Origin: Phoronis australis
Taxonomy: Eukaryota > Phoronida > Phoronidae
DNA length: 64,000 bases
Assembly (NCBI GenBank): GCA_002633005.1
Contig: NMRA01000365.1
Span: 330,708-394,707, forward strand
Direction: 5' to 3'
Within the stretch, counting starts at the first letter, position 1; the number at the start of each line of letters is the position of its first letter. Under the pieces are notes generated by a model. That model was given only the letters and a program-made list of their open reading frames with translations, was not told the origin of the DNA and ran no database searches. Positions 1 through 11,500 of this stretch are shown here, piece by piece. A program made the translations under genes and the position numbers.

Positions 1-3000
1 CTGCTAATTTCCCTGGTGCAAGTCTTCGACAGGTGGCCACAAATTCCCAAAAGACCTAAGGTTACTATATTCGTGGACAATTGCGGTCAACAGGGTCAAC
101 TAACTGACCAAAAGTGTGTGGATGCTGAAGCCCTTTGAGTGCTCTATGACTATGCAGTTCCATTCGGAGACATTACTTGGTAAGTTTTTAGCTATCAGTT
201 TCTATCAACATCGTTCGGTGATGTTATCCCCACCAGTTACCCCACTGAATAACAGTTTTATTGAGTGGAACTAAGTGTTTCTTTTTGGAAACTCACCCGA
301 TGCCGGGTAGGCTAGCAGCACATATTCATATTGTCCTGGGTGGGAGTGCTCCCAAAATAAGAGGTGTATGGTACGTGATGCACAGAAGTCAAGAGTGACT
401 TTTTCACAGCAGTTTCTCTTCAAAACTATGCTGTTTCCAATAAAATTCTCTAGATGAGTGAGTTTCCTTATTTTATCGTGGACCCCACCCCCAGGACCAC
501 CAGCTCAGTTATCGAATTAACATGAATAAGCCTTAATTCAGTAAATGTCGTAACATTGCATTGGAAAAAAATTGACACCTAGAATGAATTTTACTTGTTG
601 AGATCAGAAGCACATTTTAAGTGTCATGAAAAATACACATTGTTAAATCACTTTTAGCCTGTTTCACATATTTTAATTCAGATATTAAATAAGACTTGGG
701 TACAAAGGTTATTAGTTTCTACACATAAACATGAAGATGAAATGTCAAGTATGTTCTGCCTTACAAAAGTAGTTTTGTCTTGTCTTTTCTTTTACAATTT
801 GCTAATATTTCTATTCTGTTACAGGCAAGAAAAAACAACTGAAACCAACCGCCTGACCATCTATTTCACCGTTGGACAAAGTGAAAAGCAATCCTTCAGC
901 AATAACCTGAGAGAATTGAATGTAATTCAGTAATTCAGCACCTGATATGCCTGATTATGGACTCCCTCGTGATGTTTCTTTCTGTGCTTTTTCAGTTTGC
1001 CATTTGTTTTTAAATACACTGATAATTGTTTATTCTCGAATCTTGTGCATAGCAGCTAGCTACAATTGAAAACATACAATAAGACAATCGATGCAGTCAC
1101 TGAATGTCATTTCCCCATAATCTGTACCAAATTGAAAAGTTTTTACCAATAGTATAAAGCCTTTCTTCTGAAAGGAAAATTTAATGTCACTCAGCTTTTG
1201 GCTTTCATTTCACTGGGTTCTAGTTTCAATGGCCTATAAAAGCGCTTGTAAAAAAGGTCCAGTTTCAACACGTGGCTTTCTTTCATGTAACCTCATTCAG
1301 CCTCAATAACATCCACAATTAGACCCTTGAAGGTAAACACAGCAGCATATCACTTGAATCGTTTTGAGCCCAAAATCAGACTCTGAACTAGACCAGAGTG
1401 TGACTAGGTCTTCTTTAGCTTCAGTCCCTCATGTTTCTTCCAGGAAAGGAAATAAACTATTGTCCACACATGACTCATTGCCTATGAAAGGGCATCCTCG
1501 CCAACAAGGCTTATTTGTGTAGCAGTCAGATATAGTTCATCTGGATACACAGACACTCCACTGGCACATTGTCTTATGGTAACTTAGTACTGCGATTCAC
1601 ATTTCTCCAGGGCCACTGACTTGCACATTGTGCCAAGCAGCACTGCTGGTGTGTGGAAGTGCTGTGGGAAGAGAACGGAGTAACAAAGCTTGTCTATGAT
1701 ACTGCTTGAAGTGGTCTTAAAATGTCACTGCACCTGGAACAAATATTGAAATATGAATAATTAAGTACTCCAGATTGGATCAAAAATGTTATCCCTGTTT
1801 TTCAAAAATATATGGTGATTGGTCTACAGTTTCACATAAAAGTAAATATTTACTATTTTCAGAAACCAAGGGTGTATATAATGAGTATTGCATAAAACTG
1901 TGTCTTTATTTTTTATCCCTAGCCATAACAATTCTTTAAACGCATCACTTGTCTGTAAAATATACAAGTTTTTTGAGACAACTTCAAACCTTTGTTACCC
2001 ATTTTCAAGCCTTTTTAATTTTGATACTTTCAGCAATTTTAAACTCAGATTACAGGTTCATGGGTCTGTCAAGCATACTTCTAGCCTAAGGTTGAGGGAA
2101 CCGTTTTTCTTCTAATAGAAGATATGAAGACTTGGGTCATTTAAAAATGATGGATAATCTTTCTGTTGTTTAAGAGTAATTACAAATCGTAAGGCACCAT
2201 CAAAAATGCAATTTTCACAAAAATGGCAGTCATTTGAATTTATAACGACTTGCAACAATTCAAGGCATGAGTTAAGACTATTCAGTCACTGTGAATTCGG
2301 AAAATGTAATATATTTTCGTGGTTTTACAATTGATACAAGTAGCAAAACAGCATATCTCCTCTGCACGGTACAAGCCTTCAAACCTAAAAACCAAAGGTT
2401 ACGTGAAAACTGACGTGATAGATTTCCATTTCAACGTGTAACAGATTGCCAGAAGACATATGATAGGGAGTAAACAAATAGTCTAATGCAATGGATATTT
2501 ATCACTCACGTACCCTTTACCATTGGGATTGGATTGTAATCTTAACTCATTAACCTGTATCGAGTTGACAGCATAAACATTCAGCATTGATTGATGTAAC
2601 TATCACTGATAAACTTTTAGAAATCATTCCAAACAATAATAATGCTTTGATGTACGAAAGATCCCGATTGCTACGTCAAGTATCGTATCACATATCACAA
2701 CATATAAAGATTAACCAGACTCTGGCTGGCGACTGACTGCCGCGAAGTCGACATCGGCGAGTGCCTCAGTTAACAGGCATCGGTAGAATAATCATGGAAT
2801 AATCGTAAAAATAATCACAAACCTTACCTTTGTATGAGGTTGTGCTTACGTCCTCTCATAGAAGCACCCTTTTTACGCAATCTCAGATTCAGTTGGCACG
2901 GCTGCAAGCCATTTCACCATGTATTTAAAGGGCTCGCAAAATCGAGGCTGTTAATCTATCACCACTAGTACACGCACGCCCTCTAGTTATTGTAGATTTT

Positions 3001-5536
3001 CCGAATAGCCCCATTATGCCTCTCACCGATCAGTCATGTTGCTACAAGTATTTTTTGCTCATAAAGGGTTACGTTAGGAGGGGTTATGGTTATTATTATT
3101 GTTGTTGGAACTGGCCAGTGCTGCAGTGTAGTGAAATCTAAATGTGTCTTATCTTACATTCTGGTAATATGTGGTCCGAGCTGCATACATCTGGTTGGTG
3201 TGCGGTCTGGTTATCGAATCCCACTCCACACCTCAGCACATGTATCAGCTGCAGAAGGGCCGCTGAATATTCATGTTGTGCCCTTACTGGCCAGCACCAG
3301 CATATGGGCCGGGACAGCCATCGTCAGCAGTCTCCAAGACGAATTACAGTCGTCCTTTGATGCCAACAGAGGGCGCGCATGGCAGAAGGCCAGCGCAACA
3401 GTGAAACAGGTCAAAGAACGTCTCACTACATTGCACTAGCCATTGGACTCAGTCCATCAATCAAAAGTATCGAAATATATTAAGACCATGGGTAATAGTC
3501 TGATACAATAGGTAGGTCCCTGATCAAAAATTGATTTTGAGAACCAGTCACTATCACTGATTAAGAAACATTATTCAGTGGGAGTAACTGGTTCTCAAAT
3601 CATTGAAGTAATGAATGGAGTAGTCTGTTCACCTTCCATAAAAATAACTTTTTAGTTTAGGACTCTTACTCATCTTAACTTTCATAAACTGCGGAGGATT
3701 ACAGGGGTTTGGAAGAATTGACAGTTGGTTATTGCTTGAGACCATGCTCGATGAATTTGTCATGGCATTTCATTGTAACCGTCATGGTGTTAAGCACTAC
3801 TGAACAGTTACTTCGTCATAGCATAGCTCAGCAGATGTAGCATTCCTTATTTGAGTTTTAGGTACAAGTCGAGACCAGTTTTATAGCAGAAAGTGATCTA
3901 CCGTAAGTCAAAAGTTCGTTTTTGACATCAAAATGAAGGTTTAAGCCACTTGAAGTGTGGATATGATATAAACTTGATATACAGTCCATGTATTGCCAAG
4001 TTCCAGTTTCAAACTGAATTGGTCCAAAAAAAATGCATCGATGGGGAAGCATACCTGCAATCACCTTAGATGCGAGCGAGCTCAAGACCTTAAATAAAGT
4101 TGACCTAGGACTTGAACTGAGGTTGAAAGCATGAGCCAAATTGAGTTTCAGTGTGCACGGGTTGTCCTGGTTCAGAGTATGGACATAGGTCTTTTGATGG
4201 CATCTCAAGACAAGTGCTTGATTTGTATATCACATTTCTTGAATTCAGATCACCCTTTATTCATTGCTTCTAGTATGTAAAGATGGTGGATTTCCTATTT
4301 TGTTGGGTGATGAACGATTTTGAAGGAATTATGAAGTTGACTCATCTATAAAAGTCGTGTCACTTTAAACTGCAGGGGCCTGGTTTATCAAAGACCATGT
4401 ATCCACTCTAAGCTTGGATTGCCATAACTTATTACTTGAACAAAGTTAATATACATGGTTTATGAAGGCAAATATGAATAATGCTCAAATTCACTTTATT
4501 AGCAATGCAGCGTTGTATTCACAATAATGTGTCTACATCTCAGCAGCAACTTGATGTACGATCTTTGATAATTGTTTTCATTGCCATTTTATTTTGTCAA
4601 ATTCACAATGATCTATGGAAGGTTGTCAGAACTCGACTTTGGGTTTACTTTAAAAGGTACCTGTGCCTTGTGACTGTGCGTGGATGGAGAGAGAAGGACT
4701 AAATCCTGTAATTAACATAAATAATAACCACTAACTAATACAAGTGAAACCTGTTGTTAATTAAGTACACTAACGATGAAGAAGAGTAACTACACTAGCG
4801 CCCTCTGTAAGGATAACTTCAATCAATTAACCATGAACGACCAAACATCTTATCTGCTATCCAATCTTTAGGACTCAACACTCATTGGATGACAGTCCTG
4901 TTGGTTGATCCTCATAGTCACACGGACTGTGACAATGTACTTGCTGGTCACAGTCCTTCATGATACAATGACATGCGTAGGCAGTATCTGGCAACCCACA
5001 ATTCCTCTTGCTGGTCACAGTCTCTGGTGACGCAACACGTAATGGGAGTATCTTACTACCCACAATGCAAGTGGCAAGTTTTTAGTAAACTTCCTGTTCA
5101 TTAACCTTTGCCCTTGCCAAGATCCTTTTAAGAATCTTCCACGGGATGGCTCTGTGGTATTATTTCTTCAGTACACTGAAGCAAGTCCTACAGCTTCAAC
5201 TACTAAACACCATCTGACTATCTCCCAGTCTTCTGCCCAAATTAGAATTATGAATTTACTTAACGATTGGCTAACAAAAACCACATGATCTTATCATATT
5301 ATTGGCTGTTACAATCTGATCTCAGAAATTTCCAGAATTTTACAGTACATTGACCCCAGAACAAAAGAGGTAAATATCATCTAAAAGTACATGTAAACAA
5401 GTTTGACCCTATGTGCACAAATTTTGGGCAACTTCAATGGAACTACTAGGTAACTATTCATTACATAATCAATATTTATTCTGACAAGGTATTCGATTGA
5501 AAATACTTTAAAGTGCTTGTGTACATATTTTTGCAG
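1..5536. other. Region upstream of TRAPPC6 exon 2, no supported gene
   Basis: It holds only short open frames. AATAAA occurs at 439-444. An acceptor-like TTCTGTTACAG near 832 is followed by two alternative short frames that end within 110 bp and match no family. TRAPPC6 exon 1 was not found here. Confidence 0.5.
3532..3602. repeat. Short inverted repeat (hairpin), MITE-like
   Basis: A 21-bp left arm containing TTTTGAGAACCAGT pairs with the right arm at 3583-3602. A related GAGAACCAG pair occurs at about 8490-8550 in TRAPPC6 intron 3. Confidence 0.55.
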
Positions 5537-5598
5537 GATGATTGCATTTCTAAACTGGAAGCCATGGGGTTCAGAGTGGGTCAGAGTCTAGTGGAAAG
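5537..5598 (+). CDS. TRAPPC6B: TRAPPC6 exon 2
   Basis: A TTTTTGCAG acceptor precedes it and a GTAGTT donor follows. The 62 bp read DDCISKLEAMGFRVGQ and end in phase 2. The GFRVGQ motif is a TRAPPC6 hallmark. Confidence 0.9.
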
Positions 5599-8500
5599 GT
5601 AGTTTCAAAATGAATACACTTTCATGTACACATGCTAATGCACTTAAGTTTCAATTGTCAACTACATCTGATTTCCCTGACTGTGTCATAATCAATGTGT
5701 ATATTCTGCATGCAATACAAATACAGATTTGCTATACATCTTTGTAATGCTTCTGCTTGAATATAAGTGCATCCGTTACAATGATCTAGTACTTAATGTA
5801 TGTTGAAAATTTCCCACAATGCCTTAGTTGATGTTTGGAAGATTTTTGATTGATTTTTGTGTCCTTTTTCAGTGACTTTGTGATTATGCAAGTGTGAAAA
5901 AAATATGTTCCTGCTGTGACCTTCCCGCTCTTCATAAAGCTTCTACTACTGACATTTATTAAAACTGAATATTAAATCAAACTTATGAGGCATCTTGCTG
6001 GAATTTTTCATTTTGACTTTGTTTATGTGTAATCATAGACAGATTAGAATAGTAGATTTTACTGAATGGATATTTTTTAGAATTTTTGTTATTTGTGCAG
6101 GAGCTATATTTAAACATTCTAGCAGACATTTTTAATGAGCTATGTGTACGAGCACCATAGAATGATAAGATTCCAACATTAAGGTATGTTATTTTATATT
6201 CAGATTCACAAAAGACATACCACGTTTCAAGGATGAGCTGGACACAATGAAGTTTATTTGCAAAGATTTCTGGACGTCAGTGTACAAGAAACAAGTGGAC
6301 AATTTGCGAACAAATCATCAGGCAAGTATGCTTTTGTATGGCGTTCCATAGAGACCTTGATTTTCTGTGATAACGAAAAATTGACAAAATTCCCAAAATC
6401 CGACTTCTTTCAAGGAGTTAGTGACTGCAAACAGTATTTACACATTTCAGTAGTAGCTACCATAATGTGATGTTTTTGATTTTATTTTTATTACCAAAAA
6501 TTAAGAATATTCTCCATTATATTCCACTATGCTGGCCACAAAGTGATCAACAATCATTTTGCAGCAGACATCTCCAATTAGTTGTACATTCCTTGTAATA
6601 GTTGGGGTGTTCTTTTCCTGGTTTTTGGAGTTATAATAAACATGCCATGCAGCACGTTAGTAGTAAAACGGAGCTGCTTTTTAGTGCGCATTGAGTGGAA
6701 GAAGTATGGCAATTCCTGGATCAGTTTTTTCATATTTTACTTATTAAAATCACTTTGAAATGCATAATGAACAGACTAGTGTACAAACTTTATGCTTGCT
6801 GATATGCATTTGAAAATGGGAAATCAGGATTTCTAGTTCGGCACATCATGGAAAAAGCTGAATAGGAGTATTCTGTGAATTTTGGGTTCAAGTAACTTTT
6901 CGAATAACTAGTAAGACATATAAAATATAAGTACATTGTTTTGAGAGTCTTCAAGTAGTATTGAGCTGACAGCATTCAAACAAATTTCAGATACCTCGCC
7001 AATGTCTACCGACAACTGGTAAGGCCCACATTCTACACGTAATTATGACTGTGGTCCTGTCAATCAACGGTAGACAAGAAGGACTAAAACCCAACTCGAA
7101 ACTTCTCTAAGACATTAAAAACACTTAAAGTTTTCAGTTAAAATTACAATTACTCATGCTCTAGAGTTAAAAACAAATTTCTTCGCAGGCATACTTGCTC
7201 TTATTTTAATGGACTTTTTCAAACTCGTATATTTGTCTATCTTCCCAAGAGCAATAATACAATATAATAGATGATCAGGAGACAGAAGAAGTTAGATATA
7301 TACCTTCTCATACTGAATGACAGCATTATTGACTTCTCTAGTAGTTTGGAGGCCACATCGCTGCAGAAGTGATCTTATATAGATATGCCAATGCATTTGC
7401 GGGTGGCTTCATACAAGTTCACAGTTAGCAAATACTAAAACGTACTATATTAATTCGTTACTTGGAGCGTGACAGGTGTTGGAGTCTGATAATTACTCAA
7501 TGTGAAAAACCAGTGCTTAATGAGCAACTCAGCATTGTCTTGCACCTTTTCATGACCTGTTAGCCTTCTTTCATTATTTCTGCCTGCAGATAAGACATGA
7601 CCTGTGTTGAAATGCAGATGTTATTTTTTTTACCTGTTTTGTTTTTAACTTGGTATATTTGTACTGACTGCTTGTTGGTGTATTCTCATGTGTTCTTAGA
7701 AGAAGGAGCACTGATATGTAGTAAACTCATCATGGTGTAATTTTTGATTATATATTATCCGAGGAAGGATTTGAACCCACGACTTCTGAAACTACAGATA
7801 TTTTAAGTCTAACACCTTAACCACTACACCACGGAGTCATCCTTTTACTTAGAGGGAATTTAACTAGACTTAAACCTTCCCAAGTAGACTGAGCCAGGTT
7901 TTACTTGGCTGTACTTTCATGTACATGGCTTCCATGATCTTTCTCTTGATCCAACCTGTTTCACTGTCTAGTATTCAGTTGTTATTCCGTTGGATATTGT
8001 GTTGTTTTGTCCACATGTGTTCTACTACTCCACATGTGGACAAAACATATTCATGCTTATTCTTCTAAGAACACAGGACCACCTGACAATAGCCGGAGAA
8101 TAGACCAACCGATACGTCATGACAATGTTAATAGACAAGAGGTCGGTATAAATAGTCCATGAGATTTTAATAATAGTTGAAACACGCCACCACCTCAGAG
8201 TGGTTTTTAGAAAATCTTATTTGTTTGGTTCCTTGATGATCTGCTCTGTTGTTGTTATTTGGAAGGTTAACAAATATATGGTGAGTTAGAGAGAGTGTCC
8301 ATTTGTAAACAATTTGTTACAATTCTCATGATGACCATACTGCTTGGGCTACTGAACCTTTCCTGAAGCGGCAAGCAGTCAAACTGAGCCTTCTTCTCAA
8401 GCTTAGAAATCATTTTCAATGGGAGTAATGAGAGGCTTAATTAAAAGTAATATTGTTTTTGACAGTAATGGTCAGATATAATGTGTCCACATTTTGAGAA

Positions 8501-11500
8501 CCAGTTTTCTACATTCAATAACAGGTATCAAAATGGTTCTCAAAATATGGGCATGTTATACCCAACTATTGCCATTTTTGACAGAGTTTGCGGGTTTATT
8601 ACTGTACCATCTTAAATAATTTCTTGCATAGCCACAGGTAACTGGTGTACAGCAACTGAATTGTTTATTCAAGTTTAGTTCTTGTTTACTTTCAGGGTGT
8701 GTATGTCCTCCTCGACAACAGGTTTAGATTGTTAACACAGATTTCTAATAGTGCCCAGTACTTAGAAGACGCACCAAAAGTATGGAGGCTTCATGTCATC
8801 TTTTAATGCAGTACTGTAAAATCACACCAATTTGAGACAAAGATAATTGCCAAAATTACACTTTAATTGTTTTCAAGGTCTTTTTTCTTTGTTGTTAGTG
8901 CCCAGTTTTTAAAATTTTGTGTGTTAGTAGATATCAGAAAAAATTTTAACATGATGGTAAAGCATTATGTTTGTGCTATAATATGTCCTGTATGAACAAG
9001 TGAGAAAATTAAACTTGAGCTGTCGGCCATATTGTGTCTTAAATTGGTGACATTTTACAGTACTCATTTCAGTCCATATTTGTTCAAATAAATCCTCAGT
9101 TGAGTGCTTTTATGAGAATGTAACATGAGTTGCTTGGATATAAACATTGCTGTTAGCACTAGCTGGAGTCAAAGCCACTTATAACCTAATAAGTTACGTA
9201 TTAAAAGCATTTGTCTTTGATTTGTGTATGGATTGCGAGGTACATCATGTTTAGAAATGATTGTAGGAAAGCAGTAATCCCAAGCAATGCCACCACCTTC
9301 ATTTTAGTAGCATTTCAGGCAGTAGCCTGTTGTTCAGTGTATCATAAGTACAAGTAAACATGTAACTCCTGTCCAGTATCAAGTGTCAGCTTACTGACCA
9401 GAAGGTCACCTGTTGGACACTTTCTGTACAAGAAGGACTTGTGTCCCACAAGTGTTTGCTTTAGGATGCACATCCATTGATTTTCCCCATCCGTAAAAAG
9501 GCCTCAATAGTAATTAGGCCTACTAATACTATGAAACGGCAATACAATGAACCTCCATGACTTCATTTGTACCAAACTTTGTTGTACCAAAGCAACATGT
9601 TTGCAGTATAACGTGGTATTTGTCGAATGGAAATTTGGTTTCCTGTCTATTGAAGGCTCAGAAGCAGGCAGCCAGACTTATTTTTGGTGTGCCTTTTGAC
9701 ACTCCATCAATTCATATCTTTAACAGACTGGGATGACTGCCTGTTCACAAATATTTTGTATACGTTTTTGTATTGAGCATAAATGTTTTCACAATAGTGT
9801 ACCAGCTTATGTATCTTGTAACTTGTTACTCGTTGGAAACAACCACCAAATCAGGATCAGATTCTCTTCCTCAAACAATTTTGTTGTCCAAAGACACAAA
9901 ACTTCGTTATACTCCGAGTCCTTTTTTATTCAAGTCATTCGACAATGTTACGATTTACCAAACAGCCTTAAGGAGGCTGATGGTTAGGATGACTTCAGAC
10001 ACAAACTAGTCACTCACTTACTTGTGCATGTTGTCATCATAACTGTCCCTCCCTTCGTTTCAGTCATTTGTTTTCTCTAAATAATTTGTAAATTTCATTT
10101 GTAAATATTCATTTATATAATATTTCATTTAATTTAATCTGACTTATTGTATTTAATTTAATTTTTTATTACAATTATTATTATTATAAATGTAAAATGC
10201 AATGGAACATTATACACCAGGCATGTTGTATAGAATTAATTGCTGAACCATGTGTACCTCTAACCTTGTGTTAGCACGGTCATCGCTTTTGTCAGTCGTT
10301 TCACTCAAGGCAGTGTCTTTTAAATTTACATTCATTGTGTCTTCTATCTTCACTACTTTTGTCACCATTTGTTAATTCTGTTGTTTTCTTCCAAACTTCT
10401 AACTTTCCGAACATAAAGTCAAGAAATATGCTAATGAAACTTGTCAAAGTGGAAGCATTTCCTTGCTGTGACAGCATGATTTTATCATACAGTTGGAATT
10501 GAGATTACCTACAGTTGCATTAATTAAAGTGGCTAAATTGAAGAAGGGCTGATTAACCTTTCAATTCTCTGAAATGTTTTTCGTGTGAATGCTTCCACTG
10601 GATTTCCTTTGTAGAAAAGATTATTTGAGTATCGCCTCATTTTCATTCCAGTATTTGGCTTATCCATGTGGATTAATTAGAGGTGCTCTCTACAACTTGG
10701 GGATAACAAGTATAGTTACTGCAGATGTAGCCTGTCTACCAACATGTAAGCATGTCACATGAATAGTCTTTACTTGCATTTCATGTTTAGTCCCATTAGT
10801 AAACTACTTTGTTAAATGATGACATAGCCTATCAAGCTATAAATGTCACATGGATAGTATAAACTTGATCACATTTGATTTAGCCCAGAACAGAAGCACC
10901 ATCTTTAAAATAAGCGTGTAAGTAAATAACGACATATCTATCCAACGTTTCGGTTTATTACTCTAAACCATTGTCAACGAAACAGTTCACAGACTCAAAA
11001 CAGGCGACACAGGTAGAGCAGAGACTGTACAGGTACACATCAAAATGCATTGTGAGGGGGAGAGACCAGAAATCAAAACAGTTGGAGCTCAAATGAACCA
11101 ATGTTTCTATTGAAGTAACGCTCAGCATGGTTTAACCATATATGCATAGCCTCCTTTATGAGGAGCCTGAGGGTGGCATTATCCTTGTCTAGGATCTGAA
11201 CACCAGAGCAATCTATAGTGTGACCAGTTGTCAAAGAATGATTGAGAACAGCACTGTGTGTGTCTTTACAGTGTACTTTGACTCTGATGCTAAGAATCCT
11301 GTTCCGCCATTCCAATGTAAAACTGTTCAGTCACTACAGTTGAGTTGGTAAACATGACTTCTTTGAGAATTACTCAACGGTGTTTTCAGTCTCGACAATG
11401 ACACAAGTCTGTTTACAGGTTTGAAGAAAGATTGTTACGAGTTGCAAACATGGAGCAATAACTCCAAGCATTCTCTTAACCTGCCTCTCGACTACACAAC

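Larger units (their letters stand above)
7689..8075. repeat. Composite repeat with 16-bp inverted ends
   Basis: TGTGTTCTTAGAAGAA at 7689-7704 is the reverse complement of 8060-8075. Inside lie a tRNA-like sequence and a perfect 17-bp-arm hairpin at 8003-8047. It lies in a TRAPPC6 intron. Confidence 0.5.

Noticed and set aside
832-933. Possible terminal exon after TTCTGTTACAG
   Set aside because: Two short frames are equally possible and neither matches a family or continues TRAPPC6.
3086-3439. 117-codon plus-strand frame with GC-rich content
   Set aside because: No family resemblance. The GGTTATCGAATCCC stretch hints at a tRNA-like B box, so a SINE remnant is as likely as a gene, and neither could be supported.
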